Source: JAAAPF01 sp964481035 (GTDB lineage: Bacteria > Pseudomonadota > Alphaproteobacteria > Geminicoccales > Geminicoccaceae). Taken from it: DNA of 28,246 nt. Where the stretch lies: positions 1-28,246 of the forward strand of contig CAYZSE010000026.1 of NCBI GenBank assembly GCA_964481035.1, written 5' to 3'. Positions 1 to 7,229 of the stretch are shown piece after piece (position 1 is the stretch's first letter; each line of letters starts with the position of its first letter). Under the pieces are notes generated by a model. The model saw only the letters and a list, made by a program, of their open reading frames with translations. It was not told the origin of the DNA and ran no database searches. Made by a program: the position numbers and the translations under genes.

Positions 1-1
1 C

Positions 2-1360
2 CTACGCCGCCGCCACCTCGCCCGGCCGGGCGTCGACCGTGCCGGGCAGGTGGAGGGTGGCGCGCAGGCCGCCGAGCGGGCTGCCCGTGAGGGTGAGCCG
101 GCCGCGGTAGAGCTTGGCGTGGTCGGCGACGATGGCGAGGCCGAGGCCCGAGCCGGGCACGCTCTCGTCGAGCCGGCGGCCGCGCTCGACGACCCGCTGG
201 CGCTCGGCCTCGGGCAGGCCCGGGCCATCGTCGTCGACGTGGACGTCGAAGCCGTCGGCCGCCGGCGCGACGGTGACCATGACCTCGCCCGCGGCCCACT
301 TGCAGGCGTTGTCGAGGAGGTTGCCGAGCATCTCCATCAGGTCCTCGCGCTCGCCCTGGAAGACGGCCTCGTGGCGGTCGGCGCGGGCGAGGCGCAGGCC
401 GCGCGCGCCGTAGAGCTTTGTGAGCGTCCTGAGCAGCTCGGCGAGCACCGGCGCCACCGGCTGGTGGGCGGTGAGCGCGCCCTTCGGGCCGGCCATGCGG
501 GCGCGGGCGAGGTGGTGGTTGATGAGGCGCTCCATGCGCGGCAGCTGGCGGCGGGTGGCCTCGGCGAGCCGGGCGTCGGAGCCGCGCTCGGCCTCGTTGG
601 CGAGGATCGAGAGCGGCGTCTTGAGGGCGTGCGCCAGGTTGCCGCCGTGCGCGCGGGCGCGCTCGACGATCTCCTGGTTGTGGGCGAGGAGGCTGTTGAG
701 CTCGCGGACCATCGGCTCGAGCTCGCCGGGATAGGGGCCTTCGAGGCGCTGCGCCTCGCCCGCGCGGATGGCCTTGAGGTTCTGGCGCAGTCGGCCGATA
801 GGGCGCAGTCCCAAGGTCACCTGAAAGAGGACGGCGAGAACCAGGGTGAGGCCCAAGAGCGCCAGGGCGACCCCGACGGTGAGCGAGAACCGCGCGGTGG
901 CGCGGGCGATGGCCTCGGTCTCGCCGGCGACGCGGAAGCGGTAGACGCGATCGCCCATGACGATGGCGCGGCTGAGCATCCGCAGGCGCTGGTCGCCGGG
1001 GCCGCGGATCATCGCCCGCTCGACGGCGGCCCGGGGCAGGTCCTGGTCCCAGAGCGAGCGCGAGCGGACCATGCCGCCGGGGGTCTCGATCTGCCAGTAC
1101 CAGCCCGACAGCGGCGTGCGGAACCGTGGCTCGCCGACGGGATCGCGGACGACGAGGCTGCCGCCGGGGTCGATCTCGGTGGCGGCGATGAGGCCCTGCA
1201 TCAGCACCTCGAGGCGTTCGTCGAAGCTCTCCTTGACGCTGCGGGCGAAGATCCAGGAGAGGGTGAAGCCGCCGGCGGCGAAGAGCACGAGCGACCAGAG
1301 GGTGGCGAGGAGCACCAGTCGCGCCGCGAGCGAGCTCGGTCGGTCGCGGCGCACGCCCAT
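2..1360 (-). CDS. Sensor histidine kinase, PhoQ/FeuQ type
   Basis: Inner-membrane sensor kinase of 452 residues that should autophosphorylate and pass phosphate to the response regulator encoded just upstream. Two membrane helices (about residues 13-38 and 158-184) flank a periplasmic sensor of about 120 residues. A HAMP-like linker leads to the H-box with His244 in NLAHALKTPLSIL, a form typical of the PhoQ group. The ATPase domain shows the N-box (NLLDNACKWA, about 347-356), G1 (DDDGPG, 376-381) and G2 (GSGLGLA, 403-409). The ATG overlaps the regulator's TGA (ATGA), indicating coupled translation. The FeuPQ comparison rests on recalled similarity of the partner regulator. The signal sensed cannot be read from sequence; Mg2+, osmotic stress or envelope stress are family precedents. 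The gene is complete, ending two bases from the window edge. Confidence 0.9.
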   Translation of the reverse strand: MGVRRDRPSSLAARLVLLATLWSLVLFAAGGFTLSWIFARSVKESFDERLEVLMQGLIAATEIDPGGSLVVRDPVGEPRFRTPLSGWYWQIETPGGMVRSRSLWDQDLPRAAVERAMIRGPGDQRLRMLSRAIVMGDRVYRFRVAGETEAIARATARFSLTVGVALALLGLTLVLAVLFQVTLGLRPIGRLRQNLKAIRAGEAQRLEGPYPGELEPMVRELNSLLAHNQEIVERARAHGGNLAHALKTPLSILANEAERGSDARLAEATRRQLPRMERLINHHLARARMAGPKGALTAHQPVAPVLAELLRTLTKLYGARGLRLARADRHEAVFQGEREDLMEMLGNLLDNACKWAAGEVMVTVAPAADGFDVHVDDDGPGLPEAERQRVVERGRRLDESVPGSGLGLAIVADHAKLYRGRLTLTGSPLGGLRATLHLPGTVDARPGEVAAA

Positions 1361-2031
1361 CACGGGCCGGGGCCGGGCTCGACGAGCCGGTAGCCGAGGC
1401 CGCGCACGGTCTCGATCAGCTCGGGGCCGAGCTTCTTCCTGAGGCGGCCGATGAAGACCTCGATCGTGTTGCTGTCGCGGTCGAAGTCCTGGTCGTAGAT
1501 GTGCTCGGTCAGCTCGGTGCGCGAGACGACCCGGCCCTTGTGGTGCATCAGGTAGGCGAGGACGCGGAACTCGTGGCCGGTCAGGCGGACGGGCGCGCCG
1601 CCGAGGCTGACCCGTGCGGCCCGGGTGTCGAGGCGCAGCGGTCCGCAGACGATCTCGGGCGAGCCGTGGCCCGAGGCCCGGCGGATCAGCGCCCGCAGCC
1701 GGGCCTGCAGCTCGGCCATGTGGAAGGGCTTGGCGACGTAGTCGTCGGCGCCGGCGTCGATGCCGGCGACCTTGTCGGTCCAGCGGTCGCGGGCGGTGAG
1801 GACCAGCACCGGCATGTTGCGCCCGGCCCCGCGCCAGCGTTCGAGCACCTGGATGCCGTCGAGGAGCGGCAGCCCGAGGTCGAGGACCACGGCGTCGTAG
1901 GGCTCGGTGCTGCCGAGGTGCAGCGCGTCCTCGCCGTCGCGGGCGAGGTCGACCGCGTAGCCGACCTGCTCCATGGCGTCCTTGAGCTGAACGGCGAGCT
2001 CGGGCTCGTCCTCGGCGATCAACAGCCGCAT
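1360..2031 (-). CDS. OmpR/PhoP-family response regulator (FeuP-like)
   Basis: A 223-residue DNA-binding response regulator. The receiver domain (1-118) has the acidic pocket at E7/D8, phospho-acceptor Asp51 (VVLDLGLP), Thr79 and Lys101 in DDYVAKPF. The segment TARDRWTDKVAGIDAGADDY is strongly reminiscent of alphaproteobacterial FeuP/PhoP proteins. A winged-helix effector domain (about 125-220) follows, with the signature NTIEVFIGRLRKKLG and the closing wing ETVRGLGYRL. The ATG at 2031 is six bases after the PepSY gene stop, and its own stop overlaps the kinase start, so the three genes form one operon. A direct-repeat site upstream of the PepSY gene looks like an operator for this family and could make the operon autoregulated. 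Confidence 0.92.
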   Translation of the reverse strand: MRLLIAEDEPELAVQLKDAMEQVGYAVDLARDGEDALHLGSTEPYDAVVLDLGLPLLDGIQVLERWRGAGRNMPVLVLTARDRWTDKVAGIDAGADDYVAKPFHMAELQARLRALIRRASGHGSPEIVCGPLRLDTRAARVSLGGAPVRLTGHEFRVLAYLMHHKGRVVSRTELTEHIYDQDFDRDSNTIEVFIGRLRKKLGPELIETVRGLGYRLVEPGPGP

Positions 2032-2037
2032 CTTCCC

Positions 2038-2331
2038 TCAGTCTCCGGCAACGATGGCCCCGGTGCGCCCGTCGACGACCAGCTCGCGCACCCGATGGCC
2101 GTCCTCGAGGAGCTTGAGGCGGTAGCGGTAGGTCGACGCCGTCCGTTCGATGCGGGCATCCAAGACCTCGGCGTCGGGGCCGGCGACGCGCTCGACGATG
2201 GCGGCCAAGGGCAGGGACGCGCGCGCCGCCACGGCCGCCTTGGCCGCGTCGTGCTCGTCCAGGGCGCGTGCCTCGCCGCCGAGGCCGAGCACGGCGGCGA
2301 CCGCGCAGGAGAGGCGCACCCAGCTGGTCAT
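2038..2331 (-). CDS. Small periplasmic PepSY-domain protein
   Basis: A 97-residue protein with a likely signal peptide (MTSWVRLSCAVAAVLGLGGEARA) and one PepSY-like domain (about residues 30-97). The domain ends in the typical strand-turn-strand RVRELVVDGRTGAIVAGD. It is the first gene of the operon with the response regulator and kinase. PepSY domains are usually extracytoplasmic and thought to modulate proteases or sensors. In Sinorhizobium a small periplasmic protein, FeuN, encoded by feuP modulates FeuPQ; the position and size here are analogous, but I cannot test homology. I chose the start at 2331 because it gives a clean signal peptide. An in-frame ATG at 2372 would add 14 charged, non-signal residues. 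Confidence 0.75.
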   Translation of the reverse strand: MTSWVRLSCAVAAVLGLGGEARALDEHDAAKAAVAARASLPLAAIVERVAGPDAEVLDARIERTASTYRYRLKLLEDGHRVRELVVDGRTGAIVAGD

Positions 2332-2355
2332 GGCGGCCGGATGCGCCCGCGTCAC

Positions 2356-2372
2356 TGAACCGTGGTTGAACA
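2356..2372 (-). promoter_or_regulatory. PhoP-box-like direct repeat upstream of the PepSY-regulator-kinase operon
   Basis: On the minus strand the sequence reads TGTTCA-ACCAC-GGTTCA. These are two six-base half-sites in direct orientation with a 5-base spacer, an 11-bp repeat distance. PhoP boxes have the layout (T/G)GTTTA-N5-(T/G)GTTTA, so each half-site differs at one position. The site ends 24 bp upstream of the PepSY gene start, inside the divergent 96-bp intergenic region. It is therefore a plausible autoregulatory operator, possibly also serving the plus-strand gene at 2428. This is a pattern match only. Confidence 0.45.
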
Positions 2373-2427
2373 TTGGCGCCATGCGGTTCCTTTTGCATGC
2401 GGCACGCGGCAACGACGGAGAGACGAG

Positions 2428-2790
2428 ATGTGGGGAGCGAGGCTTGCAGCGCCAATGGTGGCGCTCGCGGCGAGCACCGGGCTCGCGGGCGAGGCGGACG
2501 TGCTCGAGGTGCGGGTCGCGCGCGAGGGCGAGGCATGGCGCTTCGACGTCCTGGTCGAGCACGCGGACGAGGGCTGGGAGCACTACGCCGACCGCTTCGA
2601 GGTCGTCGCCGCGGACGGCACGGTGCTCGGCGTGCGGACGCTCTACCATCCGCACGTGGACGAGCAGCCGTTTCGCCGGTCGCTCGCGGGCGTCGTCATC
2701 CCGGAGGGGATCGCCGAGGTCGTGGTGCGTGCCCACGACAGCGTCCACGGCTTCGGCGGGCGCGAGGTGACGGTCGAGCTCGAGCGGTAG
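2428..2790 (+). CDS. Small secreted protein of unknown function, His-rich
   Basis: A 120-residue protein with a probable signal peptide (MWGARLAAPMVALAASTGLA) and a mature part of about 100 residues rich in short alternating strands, suggesting a beta-sandwich. Its conserved-looking core holds several histidines and acidic residues (HADEGWEHYADRFEV, LYHPHVDEQPF, HDSVHGFGGREV), which could bind metal. I recognise the pattern as a conserved alphaproteobacterial hypothetical protein but know no function for it. The ATG at 2428 has a GGAGAG ribosome site about 7 bases upstream; the in-frame ATG at 2362 would place the signal peptide internally. It diverges from the PepSY-regulator-kinase operon, so co-regulation by that system is a reasonable inference. 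Confidence 0.75.
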   Translation: MWGARLAAPMVALAASTGLAGEADVLEVRVAREGEAWRFDVLVEHADEGWEHYADRFEVVAADGTVLGVRTLYHPHVDEQPFRRSLAGVVIPEGIAEVVVRAHDSVHGFGGREVTVELER

Positions 2791-2804
2791 GAGCACGCGC
2801 TCCC

Positions 2805-4895
2805 TCAGCGCCGGCGAGCGTGGCAGGCGGCGATCCAGGCGCCGAGCAGGCTGAGGAAGCCGTCGTCGAGGCTGGCGGGCTCGGCGTCCCGGAGAATCGC
2901 CAGGACGCGCCGGTCTTCTTTCGGGCGTCGTGCGGGCCAAGCCTCGGGAAACGTGTCGACGAACTCGCTGAAGCCGGTCGTCCATGCGGCGCGCGCCTGC
3001 GGATCCAGCGCCTGCAGCCTCGCCGTGATGGCCGCCACCTCGGCGGCTGCGGCGGTGCCGGCGTTGAGACGCGCGACCACGAGATCCAAGAAGCGCTGCA
3101 TCTCGGCCTCATCGGCGAACGACAGGCGCTCCACGATCGGTCCGAGCCAGGCGCTCGGCTTGACGAGGCGCGGCGCCGCGCCGAACGCCGCGAGCCACCC
3201 ATCGAGCCACGGCGAGGTCAAGGCCGCGGTCGCGAGCAGCTGGTCGAGCTCCCCCGGGCGCTCGGGATCGGCGGCATCGAGCTGCCACGGCACCGGCACT
3301 GGCGCCGCGGCTTCCCGCCGGCGGGACGTGGCGGCGTGGTCGTGGAGAACCTCGAGCGAGCGATCGGCGATGGCCGTCATGATCGAGATCTCGGCGAGCG
3401 GACGACCCTCCAGCAGCGCCGCCGCCGCCGCGGTGAAGGCGAGCCAAGCGTCGCCGCGTGCGGACGACGCCTTGGCGACCGCGGCCGCGCGGGCGAGGAC
3501 GTCCGCCCACCAGGCGCGCCGCGTCTCCAGGTGGCCGAGGAGCGCCGTGCGGCGGGTCTTCTCCGTGCGCTTGCGCGCGAGGAGGTCGCGGAGCGTCGAC
3601 GATTCCTCGAACCAAGTCGCCGCGATCGGATGATCCGCCAGCACGGCGGCGCCGTCGGCGAGCCGGCGCTCGCGCTCGGCCGCAGGCAGGGCCGCGAGCG
3701 CCTCCTCGGCGCCGATCGCTTCGAGGATGGCCTTGGGCTCCGCGGCGCGCGGCCCCGGGCTCGCGCCGAGGATCTCGACGACGTCGACCAGGCCGGGGGC
3801 CGGCAGGAGGCCGTGCGCCGCCCCGTCGTCGAGCGCATGGCCGAGCGCCGCGACGAGGTGGTCCGGCGCAACGTCGACCGCGCTCATCCCTTGGGCGACC
3901 TCGGCGAGCAGGCGCTTCTGCTCGGCCGCGCTCGCGCACGGGACGGCGAAGGCGTCCTTGACGCCCTGCCCGATCTTGAGCAGCACCGTCGCGAAGACCC
4001 GCCGCCGGCCGTGCTGCGCCGCCACGGCGAGGCTGTGGGCTCCGGCGCCGTCGGGCAGGCTCGCCACCACGCGATGCAGCTTCCAGGCGGGCGCCGGTGC
4101 CGGAGCGGCCGCCGCCGGGCCGAGGCTCGCTCGCAGCGCCTGATCGACGAGCGCGCGGGCCGCTCCATCGGGCAGCCACGGCCGCACCGCGACGAGCCGG
4201 GCGCGCTCCGCTGCCGTGCATCCTCCCGCGCGCGCCCGGCCGAGCACGGCGGCCGCCGCAGCGTCGCGCACGTCGGCGTCGGCGTCGAGAAGCCAGTAGG
4301 CGCCGAGCCGCTCGAACCTTCCTTGGGGCAGGCTTGCGACCTGGGTGATGGCCGTGGCGCGGGCTGCGGCCGGCAGTACGGCCATCATCTCGGATAACGC
4401 TAGGTAGAGTGGAAGCGACTCGCCGCCAACCTCCACGGCGAGGCCGTCGAGCACGTCCGCGAGGTCCGGCAAGCCTCCGGCATCGTCGCCACCCAATTCG
4501 AAAGAGCCGTCCATCGGCAACATCGCCGTTGCCGGCACCTCCAGCCCGGCCCGAGCGAAGGCGCGCGCGATGGCGAAGCGGTGGGGCACCTCGAGCACGC
4601 CCGCGGCGTCGAGATCGCGCACGCGCGCGGCGACCGCGTCGAGCAACGGCTCGCCCCCGGCCGAGCCGTTCTCGCGCGCCATTCGCGCGCTCTCCAGCAC
4701 CACCGCGAGCAGGGCGACCGCGTCCTCGCGTTCGGCCTCGCCGGTCTCGGCGGCGACGCGCCCCGCGAGCGCCGCCGCCGCGTCGGGCCACGCGACGAAG
4801 CGGGCCTCCCAGTTGCGCAGGCAGGCGAACCGAGCCTCGTCATCGGCGCATCCCGCCAGCTCGGCCAAGGCGCGCGCCGCGAGATCATCGCTCAA
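2805..4895 (-). CDS. Large alpha-helical protein with UPF0149/YecA-like C-terminus
   Basis: A 696-residue, Ala-rich, mostly helical protein without signal peptide or membrane helices, so probably cytoplasmic. The last 150 or so residues resemble UPF0149 (YecA): a segment around SPWLDGWLAAFGAAPRLVKP followed by SAWLGPIV, an acidic stretch, then WTTGFSEFVDTFPEAW, which parallels the family's W-x-x-GF...PEAW ending. The N-terminal 500 residues have a HEAT-like helical look but no motif I can name. Start: TTG at 4895, directly after a strong GGAGGAGG ribosome site; no ATG fits as well. The open frame continues upstream to 6560 only as a GC-rich shadow of the next genes. It lies 98 bp behind the DUF1835 gene and may be the last gene of that transcript. 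Function unknown. Confidence 0.7.
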   Translation of the reverse strand: MSDDLAARALAELAGCADDEARFACLRNWEARFVAWPDAAAALAGRVAAETGEAEREDAVALLAVVLESARMARENGSAGGEPLLDAVAARVRDLDAAGVLEVPHRFAIARAFARAGLEVPATAMLPMDGSFELGGDDAGGLPDLADVLDGLAVEVGGESLPLYLALSEMMAVLPAAARATAITQVASLPQGRFERLGAYWLLDADADVRDAAAAAVLGRARAGGCTAAERARLVAVRPWLPDGAARALVDQALRASLGPAAAAPAPAPAWKLHRVVASLPDGAGAHSLAVAAQHGRRRVFATVLLKIGQGVKDAFAVPCASAAEQKRLLAEVAQGMSAVDVAPDHLVAALGHALDDGAAHGLLPAPGLVDVVEILGASPGPRAAEPKAILEAIGAEEALAALPAAERERRLADGAAVLADHPIAATWFEESSTLRDLLARKRTEKTRRTALLGHLETRRAWWADVLARAAAVAKASSARGDAWLAFTAAAAALLEGRPLAEISIMTAIADRSLEVLHDHAATSRRREAAAPVPVPWQLDAADPERPGELDQLLATAALTSPWLDGWLAAFGAAPRLVKPSAWLGPIVERLSFADEAEMQRFLDLVVARLNAGTAAAAEVAAITARLQALDPQARAAWTTGFSEFVDTFPEAWPARRPKEDRRVLAILRDAEPASLDDGFLSLLGAWIAACHARRR

Positions 4896-4993
4896 GTGGT
4901 GTCCTCCTCCCGTCGACCGGGCGAGGCTAGCGCGACGCGCGCCGGACGCAAACCCGGTGTCGCCGGCGCGCGTCGACGGCAGCGAGGTGAGGG

Positions 4994-5980
4994 TCAGGCG
5001 TCGGTTTCGCGGGCGAGCCGGCCGCCGACGGCGTTCCAGCGCCACCAGGCGGCGGGATCGTCGAGGCGGACGCCCCCGACCCAGCGCTCGGTCGGCCCGA
5101 GGCTCGCGGCGTCGACGGTGCCGGCGAGAAGGCGCTCGCCGATGGCGGTCAGGCGCAGGGGACGCCTGGGCCAGGGAGCGTCGCCCATCAGCTCCAATGG
5201 CGGATCGCGCCAGGCCGCGAGCTCGCGGATGTCGGCCCAGAGCATGCGGTCGCCGAGGAAGGGCAAGGGCTCCAGGCCATCCTGCAGACGGCGAAACACC
5301 TCGCCCGGATTGGCGGCGCCCGCCACAAGGGCGCGCAGGACGAGGCGTTGGGTCAGGCCGAGGCCGTCGCCCGTCCAGGGCAGCTCCTCGAGGTGGCGGC
5401 GCAGCGCCGGGGCCAGCGGCGGCAGAGGCGGCGTGCCCGACGCGGCGAGGGCTGCCAGCTCGCTCGGGTCGCTCGCGCGCAGCGCCGGCCAGACGGCGGT
5501 GCCGAGGCGCGCGAGCTCCGGCGTGACCGCGCGGCGCATCGGCCAGAGCGCCCTGAGCTCGGCGGGGTCGAGCTGGCCGAGGCCGATGAAGCGCGCGTGG
5601 CTCGGGTGGCGATCGATGCAGACGAGGCTGGCACCGAACGCGCCGACCGCGTCGATGCGGGCCAGCACCCGGGCGAGGATGAGCTGGTCGTAGCTGTCGT
5701 GCTCGAACCAGAGCACGGCGGCACCCTCGACGAGCGCGGCGCCGAGGTCGCGGTCCGTGACCTCGAGGCGCTGGCGCTCGACCGCCTCGTCGACGCCATA
5801 GGCGCGGGCGAGGAAGGCGGCGCGAACGGCATGCAGGTCGCCCGTGGCCGGGACCGGGCCGCGGCACAAGGGATCGGTGACGGCGAGGTAGCGACCGCCC
5901 AGGCCGGCCACCCGCAAGCCCTCGCGCAGATCGTCGCCGCAGCGGATGTGGGTGACGGTGCCGCCCGGCACGGCGCTCAA
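4994..5980 (-). CDS. DUF1835 domain-containing protein
   Basis: A 328-residue soluble protein. The N-terminal part (about 8-130) matches the DUF1835 pattern: an opening strand with HIRCGDDLREGLR, then VTDPLCRGPVP, and a later WFEHDSYDQLILARVLA segment. The C-terminal part contains LGLTQRLVLRALVAG and PLRLTAIGERLL, resembling the winged-helix-like tail of these proteins. The biochemical role of DUF1835 proteins is not known to me. The start is TTG at 5980, with a GAGG about 7 bases upstream, and it overlaps the phzF-type gene stop as TTGA. This is a classic coupling arrangement and the main reason for choosing it. Confidence 0.8.
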   Translation of the reverse strand: MSAVPGGTVTHIRCGDDLREGLRVAGLGGRYLAVTDPLCRGPVPATGDLHAVRAAFLARAYGVDEAVERQRLEVTDRDLGAALVEGAAVLWFEHDSYDQLILARVLARIDAVGAFGASLVCIDRHPSHARFIGLGQLDPAELRALWPMRRAVTPELARLGTAVWPALRASDPSELAALAASGTPPLPPLAPALRRHLEELPWTGDGLGLTQRLVLRALVAGAANPGEVFRRLQDGLEPLPFLGDRMLWADIRELAAWRDPPLELMGDAPWPRRPLRLTAIGERLLAGTVDAASLGPTERWVGGVRLDDPAAWWRWNAVGGRLARETDA

Positions 5981-6927
5981 CGATGCACCTCGGGGCCAGC
6001 GGGCGGCAGGTGCAGCGTGCCCTCCATGACCAGCACGGCCGCACCGGTGACCCGGATGGCCCGGACGAGGCCGCCCGCCTTGTCGACGGCGACGTCGAGG
6101 CGCGAGGGTCGGCCCAGGGCGACGCCTTGGCTGATGCTCCAGGCGAGGCGGGCGTCCGCGCGCGGATCGAGCAGGGCGAGGAGGCCGCCGAGCGCCGCGG
6201 CCGCGCTGCCGGTGGCGGGGTCCTCGAGCACGCCCACACCGGGCGCGAACATGCGGACGTCCAGCTCGCCTGCGGTCGCGCCGGGCACGTAGACGACGAC
6301 GCCGTGCCGCGCGGCGGGGCTTTCCAGCTTCGCCCAGGCGCCGAGGTCGGGGGCGGCGCGGTCGAGGGCGGCGCGATCGCGCAGCCGCACGGCGACGAAA
6401 TCGACGCCGGTGCCGATGTCGACGGGCCTGTGCGCGCGCGTGTCGATGGCCGCGACCGGCAGGCCGAGGGCGGCGGCGACCAGCTCGGGCGGGGTTTCCA
6501 CGCCGACCTCGGGACGCTCGGGGGCGGTGAAGGTCGCCACGCGGCGGCCGTCGGCGTCACGGCGGACGGTGACGGGTGTCAGCCCGGCGTCGAGGTCGAA
6601 GGCGAGTTCGACGACGTCGTCGGCGGCCGCGACGTGGCCCTCCGCGACCAGCGCGACGGCGGTCCCGACCGTCGGGTGGCCGGCGAAGGGCAGCTCGCCG
6701 CCGGGGGTGAAGATCCGGACCCGCCGCACGGCGTCGGGGCGGCGCGAAGGGAGGACGAAGGTCGTCTCGGAAAAGTTGAACTCGCGCGCGATCGCCAGCA
6801 TCTGAGCGCCGTCGAGACCGCGGGCGTCGAGCACCACGGCGAGCGGGTTGCCGGTGAACGCGTCGGCGGTGAAGACGTCCAGCGTGACGTAGCGCAGGTG
6901 CAAGCCGTCCTCCCGAGCCGGCAGCAT
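5977..6927 (-). CDS. PhzF-family isomerase/epimerase
   Basis: A 316-residue cytosolic protein of the PhzF family, which has the diaminopimelate-epimerase fold and catalyses proton-shift isomerisations. Family marks are FTGNPLAVV (about 24-32), FNFSETTFVL with the catalytic Glu54, FTPGGELPFAGHPTVGTA (about 73-90) and EDPATGSAAAALGG near 235-250. Length is normal. PhzF itself acts in phenazine synthesis, but no other phenazine genes are present, so the substrate is unknown. It sits 25 bp behind the DUF1127 gene and overlaps the DUF1835 gene by four bases. The divergent MocR-type regulator is a plausible controller and suggests an amino-acid-like or amine substrate, which is inference. Confidence 0.92.
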   Translation of the reverse strand: MLPAREDGLHLRYVTLDVFTADAFTGNPLAVVLDARGLDGAQMLAIAREFNFSETTFVLPSRRPDAVRRVRIFTPGGELPFAGHPTVGTAVALVAEGHVAAADDVVELAFDLDAGLTPVTVRRDADGRRVATFTAPERPEVGVETPPELVAAALGLPVAAIDTRAHRPVDIGTGVDFVAVRLRDRAALDRAAPDLGAWAKLESPAARHGVVVYVPGATAGELDVRMFAPGVGVLEDPATGSAAAALGGLLALLDPRADARLAWSISQGVALGRPSRLDVAVDKAGGLVRAIRVTGAAVLVMEGTLHLPPAGPEVHR

Positions 6928-6952
6928 CGCCGGTGCCTCGCCGCTCGGCGGA

Positions 6953-7153
6953 TCAGGCCACCCAGAACGGCTTGTCGATCTCCTGCTCGACCTGCTCGCG
7001 GGTGAGGCCGCAATCGCGCAAGAGATAATGATCGAGTTGGGCGAGCGCCCGGCGCTGCCGGCTACGCATGTACCAGGTCCGGAGCAGCGCGACCACGCCC
7101 GGACGCCCCGCCGTTCGGCGGCGCGGCATTGTCATGGTCCAATACGCCGACAT
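6953..7153 (-). CDS. Small DUF1127 (YjiS-like) protein
   Basis: A 66-residue basic protein. The C-terminal half carries the DUF1127 signature: LLRTWYMRSRQRRALAQLDHYLLRDCGLTREQ (shown in part), an Arg-rich helix followed by LxxLDxxxLxDxGLxxxx. Such proteins are abundant in alphaproteobacteria. Some have been linked to RNA turnover and phosphate or nitrogen homeostasis, others are uncharacterised. The ATG at 7153 has AGGAG 8 bases upstream. A good promoter (TTGACG-17-CATAAA) lies directly before it. As first gene of the phzF-type transcript it is unusually placed; these genes are often monocistronic. Confidence 0.88.
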   Translation of the reverse strand: MSAYWTMTMPRRRTAGRPGVVALLRTWYMRSRQRRALAQLDHYLLRDCGLTREQVEQEIDKPFWVA

Positions 7154-7184
7154 GGCCGAAGCTCCTGCAATTGTTGTGAAGCGA

Positions 7185-7222
7185 TTTATGGGATTGACAC
7201 AATTTGCCGTCAAGGAACAGAT
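7185..7222. promoter_or_regulatory. Overlapping divergent promoters with a TTGAC/GTCAA dyad
   Basis: On the minus strand, TTGACG (7208-7213) and CATAAA (7185-7190) are 17 bp apart and point to the DUF1127 gene. On the plus strand, TTGACA (7194-7199) and a weaker ACAGAT (7217-7222), also 17 bp apart, point to the mocR-type gene. The two -35 boxes form an inverted repeat (TTGAC, 10-base centre, GTCAA). A second imperfect dyad brackets the region, with GCAATTGTTGTG at 7167-7178 facing CACAATTTGC at 7198-7207. RNA polymerase could not occupy both promoters together. The dyads are candidate binding sites for the MocR-type regulator. Confidence 0.6.
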
Positions 7223-7229
7223 TGATACC

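Noticed and set aside
2373..4397. 674-codon plus-strand open frame opposite the UPF0149-like gene
   Set aside because: Composition is Arg/Gly/Ala-rich without motifs, and it lies antisense to a gene with a good ribosome site. Long chance frames are expected at this G+C content.
2805..6560. 1251-codon open frame on the minus strand
   Set aside because: Only 2805-4895 looks like protein. The part above it is Arg/Pro-rich shadow sequence of the DUF1835 and phzF-type genes, interrupted in character at the strong ribosome site and TTG at 4895.
5977..6927. Part of a phenazine biosynthesis cluster
   Set aside because: No other phz genes are present; PhzF-family proteins are widespread in organisms without phenazines.
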